From Lederbergia sp. NSJ-179 (GTDB lineage Bacteria; Bacillota; Bacilli; Bacillales; Bacillaceae_C), in assembly GCF_022867885.1 (NCBI RefSeq), contig NZ_JALIFP010000002.1, positions 1 through 64,000 of the forward strand: a DNA stretch of 64,000 bases, read 5' to 3'. Below, in pieces: positions 26,619 through 34,592 of this stretch (positions are counted from its first letter, which is position 1; every line of letters starts with the position of its first letter). The notes beneath the pieces are model-generated. The model worked only from the letters and a program-made list of their open reading frames with translations, was not told the DNA's origin and ran no database searches. The position numbers and the translations under genes are program-made.

Positions 26619-26702
26619 CACAGCCTCCTTTTCTTTATTTTAACATTATTTCACTCGTATATCTTCTATTTCCCCAACAAATAATAGGAAAAACCTTTAA
26701 GG

Positions 26703-26857
26703 AGGATGTTCACAAAGTCCGGTAAAAATGACACTGCGAATTTCTTCGTTGGCTTGTTTCTCCGCTGCTCATGTATTTAAAAGCATACATTCCGCTGCTC
26801 GAAACTGCGCCGCCTCGAACTTCTTGGTCCTTTTTATCCTCCTTTTTGAACACGCAC
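26703..26857 (-). repeat. MITE-like repeat, 155-bp copy (RE1-B), inverted
   Basis: Same ends as the copy at 2595 but reversed; the left end carries one change (TTCACAAAG). Between the GAGCAGCGG repeats there is only ATGTAT, 8 nt, ATACAT (26771-26776, 26785-26790), without the two-hairpin module. Confidence 0.9.
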
Positions 26858-26952
26858 TTAAACGGAGCACTACGAGGATTGAAGATAAATAATTGGCCGA
26901 GTAGTGGACCAGGTACTTGGTTTATTTTTATATCTTTTTCGTTAAAAAATAG

Positions 26953-26981
26953 CTGTCAATCGAGGTTCATAATGATATGAT
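26953..26981 (+). promoter_or_regulatory. promoter for ald
   Basis: CTGTCA (26953-26958), 17-bp spacer, TGA-TATGAT (TATGAT 26976-26981), extended -10, about 38 bp before the start codon. Confidence 0.5.
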
Positions 26982-27018
26982 AAAATATGTGAACTTCGAT
27001 CGAACGGGAGGCTTTATG

Positions 27019-28134
27019 ATGAGAATTGGAATACCAAAAGAATTGATTAATAATGAAAATCGTGTTGCCATGACCCCGGCTGGTGTTGTGACACTTTCTT
27101 CAGCCGGACATGAAGTACATATTGAAACGGGCGCAGGAGAAGGATCTGGATTCACGGATCAAGCCTATTCAGAGGTTGGTGCTCATATCGTGGGCACAGC
27201 AGAAGAGGCTTGGGCTCAGGAACTAGTTATGAAAGTGAAAGCACCGATTGAAGAAGAATTTCGCTTTTTACGTGAAGACTTAATTTTGTTTACCTATTTG
27301 CATTTAGCGAATGAGAAAGCTTTAACAGATAAGATGGTGGAGAATAAAACGACATCCATTGCTTATGAGACTGTACAACTTCCAAATCGAACTTTACCTC
27401 TTTTGACTCCTATGAGTGAGGTAGCCGGTAGAATGTCTGTCCAAATTGGCGCTCAATTTTTAGAAAAAAATTATGGCGGGCAAGGAATTCTTCTATCAGG
27501 TGTACCGGGTGTCAAGCGGGGGAAAGTAACGATCGTTGGGGGTGGTATTGTAGGGACGAATGCGGCTAAAATTGCGGTTGGATTTGGCGCTGAAGTAACA
27601 GTTATTGACTTAAATGCCAACCGGCTGCGTGAATTAGAAGACATTTTTGGAAGACAAGTGACGACATTGGTTTCGAATCCGTTTAATATTGCAGAAGCTG
27701 TGAAGGACTCAGATCTTGTTGTGGGAGCTGTGTTGATCCCAGGAGCCAAAGCACCGAAACTTGTCACAGAAGAAATGATCAAAACGATGAAACCTGGATC
27801 TGTCGTGATTGATATTGCGATTGATCAGGGTGGAATTTTTGAAACGAGTGATCGTGTGACCACACATGATGACCCAACATACGAAAAACATGGGGTTGTC
27901 CACTATGCGGTTGCCAATATGCCAGGGGCTGTTCCACGCACATCGACGATTGCCTTAACGAATGCGACCATTCCATACGCCTTGCAAATTGCGAATAAAG
28001 GCTTCGAACGGGCTTGCAAGGAAAACGAAGCATTAATGCAAGGCTTAAACACTTTAAAAGGCCATATCACCCATCAAGGGGTAGCTGATGCCTTTCAATA
28101 TGCCTATCAAGATGCGAGAAGTTTATTGAAATAA
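27019..28134 (+). CDS. ald: alanine dehydrogenase
   Basis: Interconverts L-alanine and pyruvate/ammonia with NAD; used for growth on alanine and in sporulation. 371 residues. Begins [20 protein letters not shown]. Catalytic Lys and His lie in VMKVKAP and FTYLHLANE; the NAD site is [25 protein letters not shown] is a family signature. I chose the second of two adjacent ATGs because GGGAGG is 7 nt upstream. Monocistronic, with a strong shared terminator. Confidence 0.95.
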   Translation: MRIGIPKELINNENRVAMTPAGVVTLSSAGHEVHIETGAGEGSGFTDQAYSEVGAHIVGTAEEAWAQELVMKVKAPIEEEFRFLREDLILFTYLHLANEKALTDKMVENKTTSIAYETVQLPNRTLPLLTPMSEVAGRMSVQIGAQFLEKNYGGQGILLSGVPGVKRGKVTIVGGGIVGTNAAKIAVGFGAEVTVIDLNANRLRELEDIFGRQVTTLVSNPFNIAEAVKDSDLVVGAVLIPGAKAPKLVTEEMIKTMKPGSVVIDIAIDQGGIFETSDRVTTHDDPTYEKHGVVHYAVANMPGAVPRTSTIALTNATIPYALQIANKGFERACKENEALMQGLNTLKGHITHQGVADAFQYAYQDARSLLK

Positions 28135-28154
28135 GGGTCAATATGTTTTCCTGC

Positions 28155-28187
28155 TATGCGAGAGTATTTTTCGTTATTCGGGAGTAT
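28155..28187. repeat. two short repeats spaced 20 bp
   Basis: TATGCGAGAGTAT (28155) and TATTCGGGAGTAT (28175). These are the complement of the ATACTCCCRCATA repeats seen at 19247-19301. Confidence 0.55.
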
Positions 28188-28193
28188 TTTGCC

Positions 28194-28237
28194 GTATCCC
28201 CCAAACCAAAATAGATTTGGTTTGGGGGATACCTATT
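28194..28237. terminator. bidirectional terminator between ald and the M24 peptidase gene
   Basis: A perfect 17-bp stem (28194-28210 with 28216-28232) and 5-nt loop, then TATTTTT. Sits between convergent genes. Confidence 0.9.
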
Positions 28238-28238
28238 T

Positions 28239-29342
28239 TTAAACAATTTGCAATGATTTTGGATATTTCGTTAGTACCTCGACACCGTTTTCCGTAACGA
28301 AGACATCATCTTCAATGCGCACACCTGCTACATCAGGGACATAAATACCAGGCTCAATGGTAAACACCATTCCGGCTGCCATGTTAAGCGGATTAGTCGC
28401 TGTAATAGAAGGATATTCATGAATACTAATCCCAAGTCCATGTCCAAGTCGATGGGGGAAAAATTCGCCATATCCAGCATTCTGAATATGGGTGCGGGCA
28501 ATACGGTCTAGATCCTTTGCGAGTACCCCAGGTTTAACAGCGTTAACGGCCGCTTCTTGAGCGCTTAGAACCGTCTCGTAAATTTTTTGCTGTTCAGAGG
28601 AAATATCCCCGAAAGCAACCGTTCTTGTAATATCCGAACAGTATCCTTCATAAATCACTCCTAAATCGAAAAGCACAAAATCGCCTTTTTTGATTCTGCT
28701 TATACCAGGTGTACCGTGGGGAGAGGCGGCATTAACTCCGGTTAAAACCATTGTATCAAAAGACATTCCCGAAACACCCTTTTTCTTTACCTCATACTCA
28801 ATCGTCGCGATTAGATCAAGTTCTGTTTTTCCTTCTGCGATTTCACTTACACCAACCTCAACAGCAAAATCAGCTAATTCACATGCTTTGCGGATGCTGG
28901 CCATTTCTTCAGCAGTTTTGAGCATTCTAAGCTCATTCAAAATGGGCTCCGCATCTTGTAAAATGATCCCGGGAAAACGGGTAATTAACTCTTCATATCG
29001 TTGAACATTTAAATGGTTTTTTTCAATGGCCCCTTGTTGGATATCTGGGATTCTTGCCTTTATCCGCTGTTCCATGAAATCCCATGGTTGATCCGTATCT
29101 TGATAACCAATGATTTCATATTCCCAGCCCGAATTTCGAGCATCTGCTTTCTCCATTGCAGGGCAAATTATAAAGGGTTCCTTTTCTTGAAAAGCAACTA
29201 AAGCCAATAAGCGTTCATGAGGTTCACTGCGAAATCCAGTCAAATAAAAAATATTGTCTGGAGAGGTAATAAGGGCAGCTTCAATATTTTCTTTGGTTAA
29301 CCATGCGGAAAGCTTTGTTAAACGATTACTCAACTTATTCAT
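28239..29342 (-). CDS. M24 family Xaa-Pro aminopeptidase/dipeptidase
   Basis: Metal-dependent peptidase that removes or splits residues next to proline. 367 residues: creatinase-like N-domain (about 1-130), then the pita-bread catalytic domain. Metal ligands appear in LFDLGVIYEGYCSDITRTV, HRLGHGLGISIHE, FTIEPGIY and GVRIEDD. The ATG at 29342 directly touches AGGAG, so the TTG at 29333 (9 nt from it) may be the real start. It is the PapA/YkvY/YqhT type; I do not assign which. Confidence 0.88.
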   Translation of the reverse strand: MNKLSNRLTKLSAWLTKENIEAALITSPDNIFYLTGFRSEPHERLLALVAFQEKEPFIICPAMEKADARNSGWEYEIIGYQDTDQPWDFMEQRIKARIPDIQQGAIEKNHLNVQRYEELITRFPGIILQDAEPILNELRMLKTAEEMASIRKACELADFAVEVGVSEIAEGKTELDLIATIEYEVKKKGVSGMSFDTMVLTGVNAASPHGTPGISRIKKGDFVLFDLGVIYEGYCSDITRTVAFGDISSEQQKIYETVLSAQEAAVNAVKPGVLAKDLDRIARTHIQNAGYGEFFPHRLGHGLGISIHEYPSITATNPLNMAAGMVFTIEPGIYVPDVAGVRIEDDVFVTENGVEVLTKYPKSLQIV

Positions 29343-29473
29343 CTCCTAAAAACTATTCTCTAAGAATCGTATCAGTTTTATAGAAATAAGAAAAGAATCA
29401 AGCAGGGAATTCGTCAAAAATCTCGAAGTAATATAGAGGAGATAGAATTTTTAATGAAGAGGAGTGGTGCGGC

Positions 29474-30157
29474 ATGAAGGTCTCTTATCATGGTCATTCC
29501 ATTATCAAAATCGAAACAAATGGAAAAACGATCCTTTTTGATCCTTTTATTACGGGAAATGAGTTAACAGATCTAAAGGTTGAAAACGAGCATCCGGATG
29601 TGATTATTTTAACACATGGACATGGTGATCATGTCGGGGATACGGAAACGATTGCGAAACAAGGCCAATCCTTGGTCATTGCACCAAATGAACTAGCTGT
29701 TTATCTTGGATGGAAAGGATTCAATACACATGGAATGAATATTGGTGGTGGTTATGAATTTGATTTTGGTCATGTGAAGTATACACAGGCCTTCCATAGC
29801 TCCGCGATTACGACAGACGATCAGCAAATTATTTACATGGGGATGCCCGCGGGCGTTTTATTTTCAGCCGAAGGAAAAACGATTTACCATGCGGGGGACA
29901 CCGCTTTATTTTCCGATATGAAGCTAATTGGGGAACGTCATTCAATTGATCTTGCCTTCTTACCGATTGGCGATAATTTTACAATGGGGCCTGAAGACGC
30001 TGCTTTAGCAGCAAGGTACATCAATGCCAAAATGGTCGTCCCTGTTCATTATGATACTTTCCCTCCTATTCGGCAAAATCCACAAACCTTTATTGATTTA
30101 TTAGATGAGGACATAAAGGGAAAGGTGATGCGACCAGGTGATTTTATAGAAGTATAA
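29474..30157 (+). CDS. ytkL: metal-dependent hydrolase YtkL (UPF0173, metallo-beta-lactamase fold)
   Basis: 227 residues. The metal site [11 protein letters not shown] (HxHxDH) is near residue 54, with further ligands in YHAGDTALF and VPVHYDT. Substrate unknown; the family is widespread and conserved. A GAGGAG site lies 9 nt before the ATG. The MITE-like repeat at 30158 begins at the base after its stop codon. Confidence 0.9.
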   Translation: MKVSYHGHSIIKIETNGKTILFDPFITGNELTDLKVENEHPDVIILTHGHGDHVGDTETIAKQGQSLVIAPNELAVYLGWKGFNTHGMNIGGGYEFDFGHVKYTQAFHSSAITTDDQQIIYMGMPAGVLFSAEGKTIYHAGDTALFSDMKLIGERHSIDLAFLPIGDNFTMGPEDAALAARYINAKMVVPVHYDTFPPIRQNPQTFIDLLDEDIKGKVMRPGDFIEV

Positions 30158-30311
30158 GTGCGTGTTCAAAAGGGAGGATAAAAAGGACCAAGAAGTTCGA
30201 GGCGGCGTAGCTTTGAGCAGCGGAACGTATGCAGTTAATACGTGAGCAGCGGAAAAGCAAGCCAACGAAGAAATTCGCAGTGTCATTTTTACCGGACTTT
30301 TTGAACATCCT
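30158..30311 (+). repeat. MITE-like repeat, 154-bp copy (RE1-C)
   Basis: Ends as in the copy at 2595. The core is ACGTAT, 7 nt, ATACGT (30224-30229, 30237-30242) between the GAGCAGCGG repeats. Compared with the copy at 26703 (ATGTAT/ATACAT), one base pair has changed on both sides, so pairing is kept. Confidence 0.9.
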
Positions 30312-30396
30312 ATATAAAGTGAAACTTTCCAAAGATAGGTTTTTTGTTCACCCCTCCTTGCATACAATAACAAAAAGGTGTAAAGGAGGGATTTTT

Positions 30397-30642
30397 TTGA
30401 GAAGAAACCGCTATTTACTGTGTTTATTGCTTTGTGTGGCCATGCTTTATTTTGCACTTCCAAACCTATCACCAACAGAACCTGGAGCGGCTGGAGTGTT
30501 TGCCATTGCTTGGCTTATTTTTGCTTTCCTTGTTTTGGCTGGAAATTTAACGGCGCTTCTATTTAATCACAATTATGGCAACACCCCATCAAAGGAACAG
30601 GGAAGGAACCTCAAAAAAGGGAGAATTCGTGCCCGATCATGA
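30397..30642 (+). CDS. small membrane protein, unrecognised (81 residues)
   Basis: TTG start at 30397 with AAAGGAGGG 6 nt upstream, a strong site that supports a real gene. The product has two hydrophobic segments (about 6-24 and 32-57) and a basic C-terminal tail rich in Arg and Lys. No family recognised. Longer readings upstream run through the repeat at 30158 and are rejected. It stands alone between ytkL and ytoI. Confidence 0.65.
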   Translation: MRRNRYLLCLLLCVAMLYFALPNLSPTEPGAAGVFAIAWLIFAFLVLAGNLTALLFNHNYGNTPSKEQGRNLKKGRIRARS

Positions 30643-30649
30643 CAGAAAA

Positions 30650-30678
30650 TTGTCGATTGATACTTTACCCGTTATAAT
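30650..30678 (+). promoter_or_regulatory. sigma-A promoter for ytoI
   Basis: TTGTCG (30650-30655), 17-bp spacer, TATAAT (30673-30678), about 40 bp before the start. Confidence 0.7.
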
Positions 30679-30717
30679 GAGACATAGAGAAAACGGGTAT
30701 AGAAAAGGGTGAAGAAT

Positions 30718-32028
30718 TTGGCGACCAAACATGAACAAATTATTCGCCATATTGATGGACTCCCTGTCGGGGAAAAAATATCAGTTCGGCAAATCGCAAA
30801 GGAACTGAAAGTCAGTGAAGGGACAGCCTACCGTGCGATTAAAGATGCAGAGAACAAAGGATATGTAAGTACCATCGAAAGAGTGGGTACGATCCGAATA
30901 GAACGGAAGAAAAAGGAAAATATAGAAAAGCTAACCTATGTAGAGGTTGTGAATATTATTGATGGACAAGTGCTTGGGGGAAAAGCGGGTCTATATAAAA
31001 CGTTAACGAAATTTGTGATCGGTGCAATGGAATTGGAAGCTATTAAGAGATATACAGGACCAGGGAATCTGCTTATTGTGGGAAACAGGACTGAGGTTCA
31101 TGAATTCGCTTTGCGAGCCGGAGCCGCCGTTTTAATTACAGGCGGCTTTGATACGAGTGAAGAAGTGAAACAATTGGCCGATGAACTTAAACTCCCGATC
31201 CTGTCTACGAGCTATGATACATTCACGGTCGCTACGATGATTAATCGAGCCATTTATGATCAATTGATCAAAAAAGAAATCATCTTAGTCGATGATATTT
31301 TAACACCTGCTGAACAGTCAGCTAGTATGAATATAAAAGCTACTGTTGCAGATTGGTATGCGAAAAAGAGGGAAACCAATCATAGTCGTTTTCCAGTCCT
31401 TGATTCCATGAATCGTGTCGTAGGGATTGTGACTGGAAAAGATGTTATTGGGCAGAATGAGTCTTTGATTATTGATAAAATTATGACACGCAACCCATTG
31501 ACAGTTGGAAGGAACGTTAGTGTTGCTTCTGTTGCGCATATGATGATTTGGGAAGGAATTGAAGTATTACCTGTAGTGGACGAGCAAAAGCGATTTGCCG
31601 GAATTATTAGTAGACAAGATGTATTAAAAGCTCTACAAATGATACAACGGCAGCCACATATAGGGGAAACGATCGATGATACGATCGCAAAACAGCTTTC
31701 CGCAGGAGAATATACAGAAAAAGGCTCTTTTGATTTTGAGGTGACTCCACAAATGACCAATCAATTGGGAACCATCTCCTATGGGGTGTTTACCTCAATC
31801 GTGACGGAGGCAGCTGCAAGAATTTTTAGACAGCAAAAAAAAGGAGAGCTTGCTGTTGAGAATTTGACTATTTATTATTTAAAACCAGCACAAATGGAAA
31901 GTGTACTGCGGATCGAACCAAAACTCCTTGAGGTAGGTCGGAAATTTGGAAAAGTAGATGTTGAGGTATTTAATAGAGATGAGCTAATTGGTAAGGCACT
32001 TATGATGTGTAAACTAATAGAAAAATAG
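30718..32028 (+). CDS. ytoI: YtoI: HTH-DRTGG-CBS-hotdog regulatory protein
   Basis: 436 residues with, in order: a winged helix-turn-helix (about 5-65, ISVRQIAKELKVSEGTAYRAI), a DRTGG domain (about 70-185), two CBS domains (about 190-310, likely adenine-nucleotide binding) and a hotdog thioesterase-like domain (about 330-436). Its role is unknown; the layout suggests a nucleotide- or acyl-sensing regulator. The TTG at 30718 gives MATKHEQI as in relatives and has AAAAGGGTG 6 nt upstream. Confidence 0.88.
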   Translation: MATKHEQIIRHIDGLPVGEKISVRQIAKELKVSEGTAYRAIKDAENKGYVSTIERVGTIRIERKKKENIEKLTYVEVVNIIDGQVLGGKAGLYKTLTKFVIGAMELEAIKRYTGPGNLLIVGNRTEVHEFALRAGAAVLITGGFDTSEEVKQLADELKLPILSTSYDTFTVATMINRAIYDQLIKKEIILVDDILTPAEQSASMNIKATVADWYAKKRETNHSRFPVLDSMNRVVGIVTGKDVIGQNESLIIDKIMTRNPLTVGRNVSVASVAHMMIWEGIEVLPVVDEQKRFAGIISRQDVLKALQMIQRQPHIGETIDDTIAKQLSAGEYTEKGSFDFEVTPQMTNQLGTISYGVFTSIVTEAAARIFRQQKKGELAVENLTIYYLKPAQMESVLRIEPKLLEVGRKFGKVDVEVFNRDELIGKALMMCKLIEK

Positions 32029-32113
32029 GGCCTACAGGATGTAGGTCAGAACGGCGTGGCGACTGTTGTCGCGCCTTTAGCCGTTCATCCTACCAAGGCG
32101 CTTTCGCTTTTCT
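32029..32113 (+). repeat. short repeat (RE3-H2) with a two-hairpin module
   Basis: Begins one base after the ytoI stop. Hairpin 1 is GGCCTAC-AGGAT-GTAGGTC (32029-32047). Hairpin 2 has outer stem AACGGC/GCCGTT (32050-32055, 32080-32085) and inner stem GCGAC/GTCGC with a TGTT loop (32059-32072). The 3x7 internal loop (GTG/GCCTTTA) is like the copies at 2681, 8757 and 52859. It separates convergent ytoI and ytpI and ends in GCTTTTCT. Confidence 0.85.
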
Positions 32114-32115
32114 CC

Positions 32116-32424
32116 TTAAGTTTGCTTTGACATTTCCTCTGCTTCTCTTACGGCATAGGGAATATGATAGCGATACGATTTAAATCCAGCCCAGGCACTT
32201 GCGATACCGAGAATAATAAAAATGGTTCCAATCACATAGGTTAGAGGGGTTTGAAATAAAAAGAGTTGATTGATACCAAAAAAGGCAATAAAACTCCCTA
32301 AAGCTAAGCTGGATTTTCCATTTAGCAGCTTTCTTTCCATTGGCAAGCGGCTGCGTACATATTTTATTTTATAAAAGACATAAAAAGAGAAAGAGAAAAC
32401 GATGAAAAAGATTAAAACCGGCAT
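32116..32424 (-). CDS. ytpI: YtpI family membrane protein
   Basis: 102 residues, three membrane segments (about 3-20, 41-60 and 64-84) with a basic loop between the first two. Family size and position next to nrnA match B. subtilis ytpI. No known function. GGAGG lies 8 nt before the ATG. Confidence 0.85.
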   Translation of the reverse strand: MPVLIFFIVFSFSFYVFYKIKYVRSRLPMERKLLNGKSSLALGSFIAFFGINQLFLFQTPLTYVIGTIFIILGIASAWAGFKSYRYHIPYAVREAEEMSKQT

Positions 32425-32451
32425 AGATGATCCTCCGTTTCCATTTAAAGG

Positions 32452-32496
32452 GCGAGTTCAAAAAGTGTCATTTTTACCGAACTTTTTGAACATCCT
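32452..32496 (+). repeat. 45-bp remnant of the MITE-like repeat (RE1-D)
   Basis: Only the two ends remain: GAGTTCAAAAAG joined to TGTCATTTTTACCGAACT and ending TTTTTGAACATCCT. The whole interior is gone, giving a single perfect hairpin. Confidence 0.85.
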
Positions 32497-32580
32497 CTTA
32501 AAACGATACTATCCTTATTGTAACGCAAATGCGAAAGAACACAATTGAAAAATATTTGAACTAGGAAAGAGGTTTAGTCG

Positions 32581-33519
32581 ATGAAGCAACAAATACTGGA
32601 TACGATGAAGCAATATGAAATCATTATAATCCATAGACATGTTCGTCCAGATCCTGATGCTTATGGTTCGCAGGGAGGACTTGCGGAAATTCTTAAAGCT
32701 TCGTTTCCTGAAAAGAGAGTATTTGTAACTGGAAAACGCGAACCTGAATTGGATTATTTATTCACACCAGATGAAATAACGAGTGAAACATATACGGGGG
32801 CACTAGTGATAGTCTGTGATACGGCGAATCAAGAAAGAATTTGTGATAATCGCTACTCTTTTGGGAAAAAATTAATTAAAATTGACCATCATCCGAATGA
32901 AGATCCATATGGTGACCTCTATTGGGTAGATACGACGGCTTCTTCCACAAGTGAGATGGTCTATGAGTTGTATCAATTTGGAAAAGAACAAGGCTTACAA
33001 ATGACGGATGAAGCAGCAAGATTGATTTTTGCGGGTATCGTCGGGGATACAGGCCGTTTTCAATTTCCAAGTACAACGAAACGTACGTTTCAATATGCTA
33101 GTGAGTTAATCGAGTATGATTTTGATCGCACTACTCTTTTTAATCATATGTATGAGCTGGAACCGAAAATGATCAAGCTCCAAGGCTATGTGTTTGAACA
33201 TTATCAGATGAATAGGGATGGGGCGGCTACAGTTGAATTAAAACAGTCCACCCTTGCTGATTTTCATGTTACTCCTTCTGAAGCTTCCATTCTTGTCGGT
33301 TCCTTAGGAAATATCAAGGGAATAAAAGCTTGGTGTTTCTTTATTGAAGAGGAAGAGGAAATTCGTGTCCGTTTGCGTTCAAAAAGTCCAGTTATTAATA
33401 CAATTGCCATGAAATATGGTGGGGGTGGACATCCTCTAGCGGCTGGTGCATCTGTTTCTTCATGGGAGGAAGCAGAGCGGGTGAAAAAAGAGATTCAACA
33501 AGTTTGTCAATCAGAATAG
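32581..33519 (+). CDS. nrnA: oligoribonuclease NrnA / pAp phosphatase (DHH family)
   Basis: Degrades 2-5 nt RNA ends and removes the 3' phosphate of pAp. 312 residues. The DHH domain shows HRHVRPDPDAYGS, CDTANQERI and KIDHHPNED. The DHHA1 domain ends with GGGGHPLAAGAS. A GAAAGAGG site lies before the ATG at 32581. Same neighbours as B. subtilis ytqI. Confidence 0.93.
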   Translation: MKQQILDTMKQYEIIIIHRHVRPDPDAYGSQGGLAEILKASFPEKRVFVTGKREPELDYLFTPDEITSETYTGALVIVCDTANQERICDNRYSFGKKLIKIDHHPNEDPYGDLYWVDTTASSTSEMVYELYQFGKEQGLQMTDEAARLIFAGIVGDTGRFQFPSTTKRTFQYASELIEYDFDRTTLFNHMYELEPKMIKLQGYVFEHYQMNRDGAATVELKQSTLADFHVTPSEASILVGSLGNIKGIKAWCFFIEEEEEIRVRLRSKSPVINTIAMKYGGGGHPLAAGASVSSWEEAERVKKEIQQVCQSE

Positions 33520-33552
33520 TATTCTCACTCCCCTAAAGTAAAAAAATCAGTG

Positions 33553-33611
33553 GGTTGGCGGCCTAAAAAGGAGTCTATATTTTACGCTATCCTCCAATTA
33601 ATCCGCCAACC
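33553..33611. other. inverted repeat at the nrnA/ytrI junction
   Basis: GGTTGGCGG (33553-33561) and CCGCCAACC (33603-33611) can pair across 41 nt. The right arm lies in the last codons of ytrI. It may act as a shared terminator, but no T-run follows. Confidence 0.35.
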
Positions 33612-34104
33612 TTAATTCCGCTTCAATGTGGATCGTTGTATAATAATGGATTTCTCGAATGACGAATTCGTATTTTTTTCCATTAATCTTTACTACTTTA
33701 TTTTCAATTGTTTTTTCAATCATCTCTTTATTTTTATATACCGTGGCTAAATCTTTGGCAAGTAAAGGTCTTAAGTCTTCTTGGATGGCTTCCTCAATGG
33801 TGTAAATGCTTTGGCTATCCGTAATATCATATTTTTCATAGTTGGTCAGTTCTACCTTTATTTTTTGAATCGTTAGCATTTCTTCATTCTTCTCATTCAA
33901 TTCTTTATAATCGTCTTGCCATATCTTGATATCACTTTGAAGCTCGTGAATTTTATTTGCTTGCTCTTTTATGATCACACTATTTCTTTCCTGCATCACA
34001 CCAAACATGAAAAGAAAAATCACCCAGCTTATACAACCACCAACAGCCATCCCGGCAAAAAGACGTTGCCAGTTGCTATTTCGATATAAAGGAGGGATCC
34101 TCAT
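33598..34104 (-). CDS. ytrI: sporulation membrane protein YtrI
   Basis: 168 residues: one membrane segment (about 18-37), a coiled coil (about 42-85) and a C-terminal alpha/beta domain outside or in the intermembrane space. In B. subtilis it is made under sigma-E and needed for efficient sporulation. AGGAG lies 8 nt before the ATG. Overlaps the ytrH stop as ATGA. Confidence 0.88.
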   Translation of the reverse strand: MRIPPLYRNSNWQRLFAGMAVGGCISWVIFLFMFGVMQERNSVIIKEQANKIHELQSDIKIWQDDYKELNEKNEEMLTIQKIKVELTNYEKYDITDSQSIYTIEEAIQEDLRPLLAKDLATVYKNKEMIEKTIENKVVKINGKKYEFVIREIHYYTTIHIEAELRLAD

Positions 34105-34433
34105 GTGATATGCTCCTGTGTTAACCAAGCGATAATAAGGGAAGCCGATTTTGCTCCGCCCATTGCGGAAATAATGAGTAAAAATTGTTTGAATAAATCT
34201 TTCGTTCCTCCATCTAGGAATCCTTTTTCAAAACTATAAACGGTATCGAATGTACCTCCAATCGCTGCTATGATTGCCCAAATTCTAATCTGGTTAGAAA
34301 TATTCTGAATCTGTGTAAGCAAAGGTTCTCCCGTAACAAAGGCTGCCATACCCCCAATTAAAGACCCGCCGAGGACCACACCAAAGGCGATAAAATAACT
34401 ATTAAAAAATGCAGGAAAAAAGGCTTCATTCAC
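34101..34433 (-). CDS. ytrH: sporulation membrane protein YtrH
   Basis: 110 residues with three membrane segments. Works with YtrI in the mother cell during sporulation in B. subtilis. The start is GTG at 34433, with GGGGG 8 nt upstream, which gives the family's length of about 113; the longer open frame to 34502 includes the promoter. Translation is coupled to ytrI. Confidence 0.85.
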   Translation of the reverse strand: MNEAFFPAFFNSYFIAFGVVLGGSLIGGMAAFVTGEPLLTQIQNISNQIRIWAIIAAIGGTFDTVYSFEKGFLDGGTKDLFKQFLLIISAMGGAKSASLIIAWLTQEHIT

Positions 34434-34485
34434 GCTAACATCCCCCAATTCATCATCCTTATTTAAATATATGGGACAAACGTTA

Positions 34486-34493
34486 GATGTATG
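34486..34493 (-). promoter_or_regulatory. sigma-E-like -10 element for ytrHI
   Basis: CATACATC on the minus strand resembles the sigma-E -10 (CATACANT). The -35 region upstream is AT-rich but not a clear match. Confidence 0.35.
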
Positions 34494-34592
34494 AGAAGAC
34501 AAGGATAAAAATCCTTCTATCTAGCAGAATCATTTCATTTTCGGTCATACTAGTTCATAATAAAAGATAGAATAGCGGAAAGGGTGGAATTC

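Noticed and set aside
30229-30396. Extension of the small membrane protein upstream
   Set aside because: Runs through RE1-C; AAAGGAGGG before the TTG at 30397 decides the start.
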